Positions 1-8,223 are shown, numbered from the stretch's first letter. The stretch is 35,732 nucleotides of DNA from JBHIFB01 sp046760905 (GCA_046760905.1 JBHIFB010000015.1:1-35732); one strand, 5' to 3'. Program-made: numbers and translations. The notes: generated by a model not told the origin, from the letters alone.

Positions 1-80
1 CTCCTTGTAAACTTAAAAACTCACGCTTCCATTTAAGGAAACATTTAAATACCGTTTAAATCACACCGCTTCTTACAAAA

Positions 81-1202
81 TCATCCAAAAAGAATGAATC
101 CAAGCTTCAAGGTTATCAAAACAGCACAGAAAAAAATTAGTGTAAGCACGATGAATCCTAAAATCGTTGCAAAAAATACAGTGCTAATTCTTGGCCTTTT
201 TAAAAGTAGCAGCCTGTTATCGATTAGAAATTGTTCCAGCATGCCTTTAAGCTTACTATAATCCAGTGATGAAGTAGTTGCCTTGTTTTGAGCTTCCGCC
301 TCCTCGATCTTAAAAGTCTTCACATCGCGATTTTCGAATGCTTTCTCGATGGAAGGAGGTGAAGTAGCTACTGCATGTTTTTCGGCGATTGTGCCTTTCT
401 TCTCGTTACCGGAACCGACCTCTTCAATAATTTCCTCGCCTATTTTGCGCGAGTTTGTTGCATAGCCCATAAGGAGGGCATTGTCGCACAGGATGTTTAT
501 TCGCCGCGGTATTCCTTCTGAGAATTCGAAGATTTTATCCACCGCTCCCTTCGAAAAGAGATTGCCTGCATACTTGCTTCTTGCAACAGAGAGACGATGT
601 CTTATATATGATCTCGTCTCATCAGGGCTTAGTCTGCCGAGCCTGAATCTGAGCCCGATCCTCTCCCTGAGCTGCCTGAGATTTGCCATCTTCAGCCTGG
701 CTTCAAACTCAGGCTGGCCCACAAGGAGGATCTGAAAAAACTTCTCGTGCATGGCCTCGACATTGGACAGTAGCCTTATCATTTCAAGGCTCTGCCAGGA
801 TAGGTTCTGGGCCTCATCCAGGATCAACACCGATTTTCTTCCCAGGTGGTATCTCCATTTTAGAAACTCCTGCAACTTCATCACTAGTTCCGAAATGCTG
901 CGTCCGGTGAATGCGATGCCGAATTCCTTACAGATGCTCTGGATCAATTCTTTCGGGCTGAATATCGTGAAGTAGATCCTGGCACTCAGATACTTCTCCG
1001 GCAGGTGCTTCGATAGGCTGTTTATGAGTATGGTCTTGCCCGTGCCTACCTCGCCGGTCAACATCATGAAGCCGCTGTCCTGGGTGACGGCATATATCAT
1101 CTGTGAGAGAGCCTCCTTGTGGCTTGGACTGAAATAGAGGTATTTCGGATCGGGTGAAAGCGTAAATGGCCTTTCCTTCAGGTCGTAAAAATTCAGATAC
1201 AT
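81..1202 (-). CDS. XrtA/PEP-CTERM-associated secretion ATPase (ExeA-like AAA)
   Basis: This 373-residue AAA-type ATPase belongs to the ExeA/GspA-like group that accompanies exosortase and exopolysaccharide loci. Visible motifs are Walker A GEVGTGKT (residues 50-57), Walker B VLILDEAQ (125-132) and a sensor-1-like stretch ILLVGQPE (158-165). A single hydrophobic segment at about 345-368, near the C-terminus, suggests anchoring in the inner membrane with the ATPase in the cytoplasm. It is the last gene of a minus-strand run after the Wzz-like and Wza-like genes, 42 bases behind the Wzz-like stop, so it is probably co-transcribed. The family probably energises or regulates polysaccharide or protein export; the exact substrate is not known. 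The family call is firm and the precise role is inferred from context and from the exosortase at the other end of the window. Confidence 0.85.
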   Translation of the reverse strand: MYLNFYDLKERPFTLSPDPKYLYFSPSHKEALSQMIYAVTQDSGFMMLTGEVGTGKTILINSLSKHLPEKYLSARIYFTIFSPKELIQSICKEFGIAFTGRSISELVMKLQEFLKWRYHLGRKSVLILDEAQNLSWQSLEMIRLLSNVEAMHEKFFQILLVGQPEFEARLKMANLRQLRERIGLRFRLGRLSPDETRSYIRHRLSVARSKYAGNLFSKGAVDKIFEFSEGIPRRINILCDNALLMGYATNSRKIGEEIIEEVGSGNEKKGTIAEKHAVATSPPSIEKAFENRDVKTFKIEEAEAQNKATTSSLDYSKLKGMLEQFLIDNRLLLLKRPRISTVFFATILGFIVLTLIFFCAVLITLKLGFILFG

Positions 1203-1244
1203 TTCCCCACTTGCCTCATTGATTTAATGCTCAACTCACAGCCC

Positions 1245-2720
1245 TCAACCCACCTTTGATTTCCCTTCAATCTCGGCTCCGGATTTCCCAAGATTTATTT
1301 CACGAACCGACCCGAGCACTGTCAACTCCGTGTTCTTTTCAAGTTCATAAGGAGTCGTAACGGAGTGATCGATATAATCAAGAAGGAAGGCAAGGCCGAA
1401 TGAACCCAGTAAGCTGAAGCACAATCCTATTAAAATGGTGCGCGCTTTCTGCGGTTTCACAGGATCTGTAGATGCGAAAGCGGGGCTTATGACTTTGACC
1501 TTAACCCCCCGCTCAAGCTTCGCCATGGATATTCGTGCTTCCTCCCTCTGCTTTGAGAAAATTGTCAGCACCTCGAGGTTTTCATCGATGTCGCGGCTTA
1601 ACTGGTTGAGCTCGTATTCATCCTGGGCAAATTCCTGCATCTCATTTTTGATGCCTTCGATAGATACCTGAAGCGCACTTTCCTCGGCTTTCAGGGCGCG
1701 AATCGAGGCTTCCTCCATATCAATGATTTCTTTAACTTCTCTTCTGATTCTCCCCTTCATCGCCTCGATCTGTTTATCAAGGTTAACGACCTCCTCATAT
1801 TGTGGCGTGAATTTTTGAAGGAGTATCTCACGCTGAAGCTCCGCATCCAAAAGATCTGATTCCAGCTTGGCGATGTGCTGCAATCGGCTCGGGCTGTCTG
1901 CAGACTCTGTTGAAGGAATTCTCAGCTCCCCACCGTTTCTCTGGTGTTCTTTGATAACAGCAAGCTTAGCTTCTCTGCCGATTCGCCTCGTCCTTACATC
2001 TGTAAGGCTACTTTCGTAATCAGCCAGCCGGGCAAGAAGAATCGCCTTCTGATCTTCGGGAGAAATCACACCCCTCTGCCTCTTGTATTCGATTTGCCGC
2101 TTCTCAAGCTCACGTAACTTTTCATCCGCAATACGAGTCTGCTCCTGGAAGAATTCGTAAGACTGTGTCCCATCGGATATTTCCAGTCGTTTTTTCATGT
2201 ATGTATCGACGATTCTTTCAACCACTGCCACCGCAAGCTCAGGATCCTTATCCTCATAGCTTATCCCAACCACGTTACTGTTTCTTTCCTTTTCTACATT
2301 CAGCTTCTCCTCGACTTTAGCCACTGTCCTCTCGAAGCATTTCGCCGCATCAATATCAGGAGAAGAAATCCTATCTTTGAAATATATCTGATCCAATTTC
2401 AAATCCCCCACTACCTGGCAGATCACCGGGCGGCTCTTGATGATATTTATCTCAGACTCTATCCAATCATACCTCTCATACCCATCCCGGAGGGCTGTCC
2501 CCAGAAGAAGCAGCTTCTCAGAATCGACTTCCCGCTCGAGTAATAACTTTGAAGATGCCCGATAAACAGGCGTTAGTTTATATGTAACAATAGAGACTAT
2601 TGCCACTGCCATGAGGAAAAGCGAGATTATTAGCTTTTTGTGCTTAAACACGGTATTAAGAGGGCTTACAAGCGACATCGGCTTTTCAAATTCCGGTCCG
2701 TTCAGATACATATTTTCCAT
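1245..2720 (-). CDS. Wzz/GumC-family polysaccharide chain-length co-polymerase
   Basis: This 491-residue protein has the layout of a polysaccharide co-polymerase: a short cytoplasmic N-terminus, a transmembrane helix at about 30-48, a long periplasmic region rich in charged heptads (about 165-400, predicted coiled coil) and a second transmembrane helix at about 437-457, followed by a short cytoplasmic tail. There is no C-terminal tyrosine kinase domain, so it is the kinase-less type that normally pairs with a separate kinase. The start is supported by a GGAGAG site just upstream. Together with the Wza-like exporter it would control chain length and export of an exopolysaccharide, the usual companion of PEP-CTERM sorting. 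Confidence 0.85.
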   Translation of the reverse strand: MENMYLNGPEFEKPMSLVSPLNTVFKHKKLIISLFLMAVAIVSIVTYKLTPVYRASSKLLLEREVDSEKLLLLGTALRDGYERYDWIESEINIIKSRPVICQVVGDLKLDQIYFKDRISSPDIDAAKCFERTVAKVEEKLNVEKERNSNVVGISYEDKDPELAVAVVERIVDTYMKKRLEISDGTQSYEFFQEQTRIADEKLRELEKRQIEYKRQRGVISPEDQKAILLARLADYESSLTDVRTRRIGREAKLAVIKEHQRNGGELRIPSTESADSPSRLQHIAKLESDLLDAELQREILLQKFTPQYEEVVNLDKQIEAMKGRIRREVKEIIDMEEASIRALKAEESALQVSIEGIKNEMQEFAQDEYELNQLSRDIDENLEVLTIFSKQREEARISMAKLERGVKVKVISPAFASTDPVKPQKARTILIGLCFSLLGSFGLAFLLDYIDHSVTTPYELEKNTELTVLGSVREINLGKSGAEIEGKSKVG

Positions 2721-2791
2721 TGGCTTCTCTCCGCTACTTCTTATACGTTAACTCACTCACCACACAAACCTTTCAAAAACAGCCAGGCTTA

Positions 2792-2877
2792 ACCTCTGTT
2801 AGTCCCTTAACCTTCGATCCATTTTATCTATTTTAGCTCAGTTCTACCTCCATCAGTCCCTGAACCTTTGATACAAT
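2792..2877. repeat. Imperfect direct repeat (54-base offset) at the 3' end of the exporter gene
   Basis: Positions 2792-2823 and 2846-2877 share the pattern ACCTC, AGTCCCT, AACCTT, GAT and CA with single-base differences between the blocks. The right copy encodes the C-terminal residues and stop of the Wza-like reading frame. The left copy lies in the spacer before the Wzz-like gene and looks like a decayed duplicate of that gene end. Confidence 0.5.
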
Positions 2878-3556
2878 AAATATTCGAGATAGATATCAAC
2901 CGGTGGTATCAGACCATCATAGACCTGAGACATGAATGTACTCATGTTCGCTACAAACGTCTTCGGCACATATACTATATCAAGAGGCTGGACATAGATG
3001 TCCTGTTCTGCAATAGCGGTTTTGTTTCTTTTGACAGCTTCTTTAAGATTGACTTTGAAGGCATCGATCTCCCCATCGGTCCCACGCCGGATCACCACTG
3101 TACTCTGAAGCTTCGCGCCGTCCATTGCTCCTCCGGCCGCAGCTATTGCCTGAAGCAGCGTCATGTCTCTCTGCACAGGGTATCCACCGGGTGTATTCAC
3201 CTGCCCGAGCCGCCGAATTCCCGCAATATAACTGTTACCTCCGGCTGTTGAATGAATTCAGAATATTTCAACGTGATGAGACTGTCCAGCTCGAGAGGTG
3301 TAAGGCCTGTAACGAAAATCTCGCCCATCCTCTCCATCGAGATCCTTCCGTCAGGACGCACTTTTACAGTCTCGTTGAAGCGTTCGTTATTGAAGAATTT
3401 GACCTCGATTACATCCCCGAATCCCAGTCTGTATTCAGGAACCGTCACATTCACCGGGGCAGGCTGTGGGCCCTTCGTCCTATCACCACCTGCAAACACT
3501 TCCGGTGGCACCGTTAAACCGAGAACCATTAATATTGCCATCAGGTATTTATTCAT
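2853..3556 (-). pseudogene. Wza-like polysaccharide export protein, frameshifted
   Basis: Two abutting minus-strand frames together make one exporter. The 5' piece (3556 to 3197, 119 residues) has a signal peptide ending at about VFA and the polysaccharide-export domain (YRLGFGDVIEVKFF, VRPDGRISM). It ends in REFGGSGR then TGA. The 3' piece (3200 to 2853) starts in another frame with VNTPGGYP and continues as a SLBB domain (TLLQAIAAAGG) to QRFRD. In intact homologues a strand resembling KVYVLG lies between these two parts. Here it is missing, so a short deletion of roughly a dozen bases both removed the strand and shifted the frame. A GTG overlaps the TGA, so coupled translation of two pieces is conceivable. 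A sequencing or assembly error is also possible. No lipobox cysteine is visible. Family call firm; pseudogene status moderate. Confidence 0.7.
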
Positions 3557-3633
3557 CTATTCTCTCCTGTCATTTCCTTATCACTTCTCCATCACAAGCC
3601 TTCGCTTTTAGAAAGATTAACCGGCATGATTTG

Positions 3634-3927
3634 CTATCCCCGGCTTATGAGCTCCTGTGCTCTTTTTAGTGTTTCTATTTCCAGGGCCTGCTTTCCCACC
3701 AGCCTCTGAAGTCTTTCGATCTCCTTCCTTAAAAGTTCCTTTTCCTTCAAACCTGTTGCTCTCTCCAGGCCGTTTCTGCCCCCTTCTATGAAGCGATTCC
3801 TCCATTTGTAATAAAGCGGCAAACTGACACCATGCTCCTTGCAAATCTCACTCACCGGCCGGTCACCTTTTACTCCCTCCAAGACGATGCTTAGCTTCTC
3901 TTCAACTGTCCATCTACGACCTCTCAT
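3634..3927 (-). CDS. IS3-type transposase OrfA, orphan
   Basis: This 97-residue protein has the helix-turn-helix of IS3-family OrfA (RRWTVEEKLSIVLEGV, then EICKEHGVSLPLYYKWRNRF), followed by a leucine-zipper-like helix at about 65-92 (KEIERLQRLVGKQALEIETL). In an intact IS3 element this protein is followed by OrfB with the DDE integrase domain. Here the next 80 bases lead straight to the exporter gene and no OrfB is present, so this is a remnant or a free-standing OrfA-like protein. I found no convincing terminal inverted repeats. A run of eight C residues lies just upstream of the start. Confidence 0.75.
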   Translation of the reverse strand: MRGRRWTVEEKLSIVLEGVKGDRPVSEICKEHGVSLPLYYKWRNRFIEGGRNGLERATGLKEKELLRKEIERLQRLVGKQALEIETLKRAQELISRG

Positions 3928-4140
3928 GTGCCCCCCCCTGGCTGAGAGTAATCGTTTCTATACATGTATGGTACATCTCTATTATTCCAGGCTGTGTGCT
4001 CTCCTAAATTCTCATCATAACCCTACATCCCCCGCAATGATTTGCAATAGAGCCTTTCAGTATGACTGGCCATCAATAGAAACAGTCAAATGTCTATATC
4101 ATCACACTCTGATTCACTTTAATGATTAACCGCGAATCAT

Positions 4141-4177
4141 ATTTCGGCGGATACCCTTTACAAACCGAAATTTTTTT
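4141..4177 (+). terminator. Intrinsic terminator-like hairpin
   Basis: ATTTCGG (4141-4147) pairs with CCGAAAT (4165-4171) and is followed by a run of T to 4177. No recognised plus-strand gene ends here, so it may terminate a small RNA or a lost gene. Confidence 0.4.
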
Positions 4178-4192
4178 CTTATCTTAATATAA

Positions 4193-4277
4193 GGAGCCCG
4201 TGACCCACAGATACGTGGGCCACGACCCGGCTCCGGCCGGCTGCTGGGCCCTCACGCTCATGATGCAGCCGGTTTTT
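4193..4277 (+). ncRNA. Putative structured RNA ending in an intrinsic terminator
   Basis: The first element is a three-part stem: GGAGCC (4193-4198) with GGCTCC (4229-4234), CGTG (4199-4202) with CACG (4221-4224), and CCCAC (4204-4208) with GTGGG (4215-4219), closed by the loop AGATAC. The second element pairs CCGGCTGC (4237-4244) with GCAGCCGG (4265-4272), followed by five T. The arrangement resembles a small RNA with a terminator or a riboswitch-like fold. I do not recognise it as a known class, and no downstream plus-strand gene is present. It could instead be an end of a decayed mobile element. Confidence 0.35.
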
Positions 4278-4467
4278 ATAATACCGCTACAGTCACCTTC
4301 ACTAAGCGGGTATCACACAGAAACACTCTCCATATATAATATTTGATGAAATCAAAAAATCTTTCAGGATTCAATATTTTTTCAAGCTCTAATATGTCTG
4401 CTACATAAATTTTGGAAAGAAGGTGAGAGTATGAGAGATATATATTATACTTCACTAACCTGAACAT
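4276..4467 (-). CDS. Small hypothetical protein behind a strong promoter
   Basis: This 63-residue frame is not recognised. It is rich in aromatic and aliphatic residues (YNIYLSYSHLLSKIYVADIL near the start) and has no clear signal peptide. Support comes from a perfect-consensus promoter at 4580-4608 reading towards it and a GGGAG about 10 bases before the ATG. A short hairpin (CCTGG with CCAGG) lies at the start codon. The 105-base leader also contains GGTCT/AGACC pairing. It may be a real small protein or a chance frame inside a regulatory RNA. Confidence 0.25.
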   Translation of the reverse strand: MFRLVKYNIYLSYSHLLSKIYVADILELEKILNPERFFDFIKYYIWRVFLCDTRLVKVTVAVL

Positions 4468-4579
4468 CCTGGTTACACTCCCAGGTGATAGTATAGGGTC
4501 TCAATGAATCAAGACCAGATCATCGGGGGGTCTACCCACCTCATGTATCAATTATAATGTGCCCTACGGTGGTTGAGCT

Positions 4580-4608
4580 ATTATATCACCATTTAGTAAA
4601 AATGTCAA
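4580..4608 (-). promoter_or_regulatory. Perfect sigma-70-type promoter
   Basis: On the minus strand TTGACA (4608-4603) and TATAAT (4585-4580) are separated by exactly 17 bases. Transcription would start near 4573 and run towards the small frame at 4467-4276. Confidence 0.65.
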
Positions 4609-4830
4609 GCCGAAATTATTAATATTTGTGATAATTACTATTTTCACGTAGAAATTAAAAGTGAGTGATTGTACTAAATATTCCGATCTTTGTCTATAAC
4701 AATAAGTTACAAATACAAACTCTTATTCCTCATCTTATATCATTATACCTTTGAAATTCACAATGGGAAACACTCACTTTACCTGATAGATGGCATGGAT
4801 GTTTCTCGTCTCGCCGCGCCATCGAGTTGG

Positions 4831-4902
4831 AACCGTTTTTACGGGTGAGCGTTAATTGAGTGAGTTTTATGATGATAAAGATGATAAAAAAGTAAAACGG
4901 TT
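4831..4902. repeat. Inverted repeat spanning the FKBP gene end
   Basis: AACCGTTTTTAC (4831-4842) is the reverse complement of GTAAAACGGTT (4892-4902) apart from one extra T. The 49-base loop is AT-rich. The right arm includes part of the FKBP stop codon, so the repeat may stabilise or terminate its transcript. Confidence 0.35.
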
Positions 4903-5329
4903 AAGCGACCTCAATAAGTCGGATCTCAAAAGTCAGGTCTTTCCCCGCAAGAGGATGATTGGCATCCAGTGTTATTTGCAACTCAGTAACATCGATCACC
5001 CTGACCACTAATGACTGATCGTTCGCCTGGCGGATTTGCAACTGTTCACCGACCTTCGGCTCCAGGTTGTCTGGAAGTTTGTCACGATCAACCAGTATAA
5101 CCATCTCCTCACGATATGGACCGTATGCTTTATCAGCTGAAATCTCCGTGGTTTTAGATTCGCCCGGTTTCATGCCCACCACGGCCTCTTCAAAACCTGG
5201 AATTAACTTTCCACTACCTATGGTGAATTTCAAGGGTTCCTGGTCACAAGAGGTATCAAACACAGTGCCATCTTCCAATTTGCCTGTGTAGTGGACTTTG
5301 ACAGTATCTCCAACTTTTGCTTGTGCCAT
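4901..5329 (-). CDS. FKBP-type peptidyl-prolyl isomerase, SlyD-like
   Basis: This 142-residue protein catalyses cis-trans isomerisation of proline bonds and acts as a folding helper in the cytoplasm; no signal peptide is present. The FKBP core is clear: VKVHYTGKLEDGTVFDTS (about 10-27), GSGKLIPGFEEAVVGMKPGE (38-57) and AYGPY (68-72). The inserted middle region (about 73-122) is the chaperone flap of SlyD-type enzymes, and the chain returns to the FKBP fold at LTFEIRLIEV. The histidine/cysteine-rich metal-binding tail of enterobacterial SlyD is absent. A strong AGGAGGAGGG site precedes the ATG. The cold shock gene lies 68 bases upstream on the same strand, so the two may form a stress-related unit. 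Confidence 0.9.
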   Translation of the reverse strand: MAQAKVGDTVKVHYTGKLEDGTVFDTSCDQEPLKFTIGSGKLIPGFEEAVVGMKPGESKTTEISADKAYGPYREEMVILVDRDKLPDNLEPKVGEQLQIRQANDQSLVVRVIDVTELQITLDANHPLAGKDLTFEIRLIEVA

Positions 5330-5397
5330 TCCCTCCTCCTCTTGCCTGCAGCCTTAACAATCCCTAAGATGGCGGGATATATCAAAGAGAAAAGTCG

Positions 5398-5604
5398 CTA
5401 CTTCTGGATAATGTGCACGTTGATGGCACGAGGACCTTTCGCTGATTTCTCGACTTCAAATTCTACTTCTTGCCCTTCATTTACCGCTTCGAACTCCGTA
5501 TCGACGAGACTGCTCTGGTGGAAAAAAACTTCCCTCCCATCCGCATCGCGGATAAAACCAAACCCCCTATCGCGGATGAGCCTCTTAATCTTACCAGTGT
5601 GCAT
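5398..5604 (-). CDS. Cold shock protein (CspA family)
   Basis: This 68-residue single cold shock domain protein binds single-stranded RNA or DNA and acts as an RNA chaperone. The RNP1-like motif GFGFI and RNP2-like motif VFFHQS are intact, and the five-strand OB fold is full length. I chose the ATG at 5604 because GAGGAGG lies 8 bases upstream; a longer frame beginning at a TTG further upstream would place that site inside the gene. The 5' leader is about 120 bases, measured from the promoter at 5733-5760, and contains an intrinsic terminator. That suggests attenuation or autoregulation. Confidence 0.93.
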   Translation of the reverse strand: MHTGKIKRLIRDRGFGFIRDADGREVFFHQSSLVDTEFEAVNEGQEVEFEVEKSAKGPRAINVHIIQK

Positions 5605-5661
5605 TCTTCGCTTCCTCCTCTGCAAAAGAAATGGGGTGGTCGCTTAATGACTGAAGGCAGT

Positions 5662-5697
5662 AAAAAACCGCAAGGCGAGTTTTTCTCTACCTTGCGG
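5662..5697 (-). terminator. Intrinsic terminator inside the cold shock gene leader
   Basis: CCGCAAGG (5668-5675) pairs with CCTTGCGG (5690-5697). On the minus strand the stem is followed by six T (5667-5662). It lies between the promoter at 5733-5760 and the cold shock start at 5604. It could end the upstream propeller transcript, attenuate the cold shock gene, or both. Confidence 0.7.
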
Positions 5698-5732
5698 TAA
5701 AAGATTTCAACTCCCTCACTTAATATTAGAAT

Positions 5733-5760
5733 AGTATATATTTATTCTTTAAAATGTCAA
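5733..5760 (-). promoter_or_regulatory. Sigma-70-type promoter for the cold shock gene
   Basis: On the minus strand TTGACA (5760-5755) is followed after 16 bases by TATACT (5738-5733). It begins directly after the stop codon of the propeller gene. Confidence 0.6.
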
Positions 5761-8223
5761 CTATTTATATGACACCGGGAAGCTACCGTGAATAAGCCTG
5801 AAGGGGAAAGCCGCTAATTGGTTACCCAGCATGGCATTCAAGTGGGATGAGGCCGGGGAATCTGCTTCCAGAATAAACAGCTTCCCAGAAAGAAAATCCG
5901 TGACCCAGAGCCTGCCACCGGCATCCACTCTCCCCCGCGTGATGGCAAAGAGTGCATCGCCGAATTGTCCCCTGACGTAGAAGGAAACATTACCGGAATC
6001 GAATCGGGTGTCTCCGTAAGGATACTCTTCCCTGTGAAGCAGCGAAAACTGCTCCGACTCCGGATCGAACTGTATTAGAAACAGCTCACCCTCGCTGTGT
6101 GAGGTTATGACGGGTCTGTCGTTCCATACTAAAAGATTATCAGGTAGACCATCATAGGGGATTTTGTATGTTTTGCCTCTCTCTTTCACTTCCCCTAATG
6201 TGTTGCTCACGTGGTTTATGACATATACCTCATTCCGGGCACGACACAACATAAGCGGCTTCTCGCCGGTTCTTATGTCGCGGACGGAGTATCGTTCTTT
6301 GTCGATTACAGAGACGGTTCGGGAATCGAAATTCGCCACATAGAGGTTATCATCTCCTACGAGGAGATCTGTCGCAGTACGCCCGAGTAGAATCCTCCTG
6401 GAAACCTTTTTCTCCCCAGGATCTATCACTTGAAGCACGCTCGGCTCCTCATCGAGCTCCCCGACACGGACCAGATAGAGTAAGTGTAGCTCTGGATCAT
6501 AGCGCAGTATCCTCTGCGTGATCTCCCGCTCCACCGTGTCCGGAAGCGCTATCCTCCTATTCGCTTCAAATACACGAACCTCATCCTCAAGGAGGCCTAT
6601 GAACTGCTCTTCCCTGCCCCAGTTGTTCTGCGTGAAGTACAACACACCGTCTGCGTCCAGCACCAGCTCATGAGCCTGGCGCGGTATCCGGCGGTCGTAA
6701 AACGATAGGTCACTCGAATCGATGGTGAGTACCCCGTCTTTAGCATCCCAGATGTATACGACCGGCCAGTAGGTTTGATGCGGGCCATATGAGAGGTACA
6801 CATCGCCACCCGGACTGTACGTGGCCCTCACCGGATAATCGAAGGGAAGCCTGTGCAGCTGGTAGCTTCCATTCGGCCGCACCTCGGCGAACTCATCTTC
6901 CGAGTTAAAAACGAGAAAGCTGCCTCGCCGCTTAAGCTCTATTAAATCGACAGGCGCCCAGCCTGTGTATATCTTATGGATCGTCTCCTTTTCGTGATCG
7001 AGGACGCTCACGGCGGTACCGAATGTGCCGTTTACAGCCGTTGCGCCCTTCGGGAAATAAATCAGGTTTTTGTTCGGATTAAACGCCATGGCAAACATGT
7101 GAGGGATGATTCCAAGGTCCGTAATCCTCTTTCGTAATTTCCTCGTCGAGAGGTCCACTACGTCCACCTCACCAAAGGCCCAGCTCCCGATAAAGAGCAG
7201 GTCGTTTTCAAAATCGACGGCGCTCGCATCGTTCCCGTAGGCGGGGACCTTTATCTCATCTAGCACTCCGCCGTTTCTGAAATCGACAACATGAACAGAA
7301 GGGTGATTATCGTAAGGAACATAGACCTCATCCCGCACAGGATTGTAGATTATGCCAACGCCCTCGGTGTAGCCGGGAAGCCCTACTACGATGTCTTTAC
7401 CGCCTGTGACATCGATTTTAGCCGCCTCGATCACCCTCCTTGCATCCGTTTCCGTAACGAGAAACAGATTGTGTCCCTCCTGGTCATACCCGGCCAGATG
7501 CCAACGGCCACCGCTCGAAAGCCCAAGCGGCCGTGATTTTATCTTTTTGCCGGTACGCGTATCGAAGATGTGCAGAGTGGATGTATAACCATCCACTGCA
7601 ATCACCTGGCCCAGTTTTTCGTCAGTGACCACCTTCCTCACCGGTGGCGGGGGTGTCATGTTCAGATTGATGAGGTTCTCCCGCCTTTTCAGCCATCTAA
7701 GCATTCTAAGTCTATCTGATGCCGCATCGTAAAATCCGAGCGACTTGCTTTCCCGTCCGACGATAAATACATTACCGGTTGCCTCATCCACGGCGATGGA
7801 TTCAAACTGGGCGCTTGTTGGGACAGTTTTCACCTTCCCGGTTCTGGGAGAAACTATGTAGAAGCAGCCCGTTCCGATAAGATAGATGTCGCCTGTTTCA
7901 TGCCTCACGGTCAGAGCCTCGGATTTGAGATGCTGCAGCGTGCGGCCGCCCAAAGGGATGTTCTGAACCGACTCGCTTGTGCAATCTATGACAGACAGTG
8001 AGGAGCTAAGGGTGTTCGAAACGACCAGTCGGTTATGGCCCGGGTCCATGCAAAGGAGTAACGGTCCTGCCGCATTGAACTCGAAACCAGCTTTCTCCAG
8101 AAAATCGACTGTCGTTACGCTGACTTCAGCTTGCGCGGGAGCAGCCCCGCATAGGATTAATATAAGGAGAAGTTGAAGATACCCTCTAAAATCCCCACGA
8201 CAACGACCAGCTATACCTTTCAT
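5761..8223 (-). CDS. Secreted beta-propeller protein (YVTN/YncE-like repeats)
   Basis: This protein of about 820 residues has a basic start, a hydrophobic stretch (LQLLLILILCGAA) and an AQA cleavage site, so it should be exported to the periplasm or surface. I prefer the start at 8223 (MKGIAG) because GGAG lies just upstream; an ATG at 8238 has no ribosome site. The mature part is made of repeated four-stranded blades with phrases such as LVVSNTLSSSLSVID, LYVANFDSRTVSVID and EVYVINHVSNT, typical of the seven-bladed YVTN/YncE superfamily, possibly two propellers. No catalytic motif or PEP-CTERM anchor is visible. It stands alone between its own promoter (8297-8325) and the cold shock promoter. 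The function is unknown; propellers of this type usually bind ligands or proteins at the cell surface. Confidence 0.75.
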   Translation of the reverse strand: MKGIAGRCRGDFRGYLQLLLILILCGAAPAQAEVSVTTVDFLEKAGFEFNAAGPLLLCMDPGHNRLVVSNTLSSSLSVIDCTSESVQNIPLGGRTLQHLKSEALTVRHETGDIYLIGTGCFYIVSPRTGKVKTVPTSAQFESIAVDEATGNVFIVGRESKSLGFYDAASDRLRMLRWLKRRENLINLNMTPPPPVRKVVTDEKLGQVIAVDGYTSTLHIFDTRTGKKIKSRPLGLSSGGRWHLAGYDQEGHNLFLVTETDARRVIEAAKIDVTGGKDIVVGLPGYTEGVGIIYNPVRDEVYVPYDNHPSVHVVDFRNGGVLDEIKVPAYGNDASAVDFENDLLFIGSWAFGEVDVVDLSTRKLRKRITDLGIIPHMFAMAFNPNKNLIYFPKGATAVNGTFGTAVSVLDHEKETIHKIYTGWAPVDLIELKRRGSFLVFNSEDEFAEVRPNGSYQLHRLPFDYPVRATYSPGGDVYLSYGPHQTYWPVVYIWDAKDGVLTIDSSDLSFYDRRIPRQAHELVLDADGVLYFTQNNWGREEQFIGLLEDEVRVFEANRRIALPDTVEREITQRILRYDPELHLLYLVRVGELDEEPSVLQVIDPGEKKVSRRILLGRTATDLLVGDDNLYVANFDSRTVSVIDKERYSVRDIRTGEKPLMLCRARNEVYVINHVSNTLGEVKERGKTYKIPYDGLPDNLLVWNDRPVITSHSEGELFLIQFDPESEQFSLLHREEYPYGDTRFDSGNVSFYVRGQFGDALFAITRGRVDAGGRLWVTDFLSGKLFILEADSPASSHLNAMLGNQLAAFPFRLIHGSFPVSYK

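Larger units (their letters stand above)
3928..4900. other. AT-rich intergenic region with several hairpins
   Basis: This stretch of nearly 1 kb between the orphan transposase gene and the FKBP gene carries no convincing long gene. It holds a plus-strand terminator-like hairpin (4141-4177), a compact two-hairpin structure ending in a T-run (4193-4277), a small minus-strand open frame (4276-4467) and a perfect-consensus minus-strand promoter (4580-4608). Its composition and the neighbouring transposase remnant suggest a site of past insertion. Confidence 0.6.

Noticed and set aside
2853..3200. Independent small SLBB-domain gene
   Set aside because: The sequence continues the exporter frame interrupted just upstream; it lacks its own ribosome site and signal peptide.
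3839..4129. Plus-strand frame of 96 residues before the terminator-like hairpin
   Set aside because: Overlaps the transposase gene on the other strand, has no ribosome site or family resemblance.
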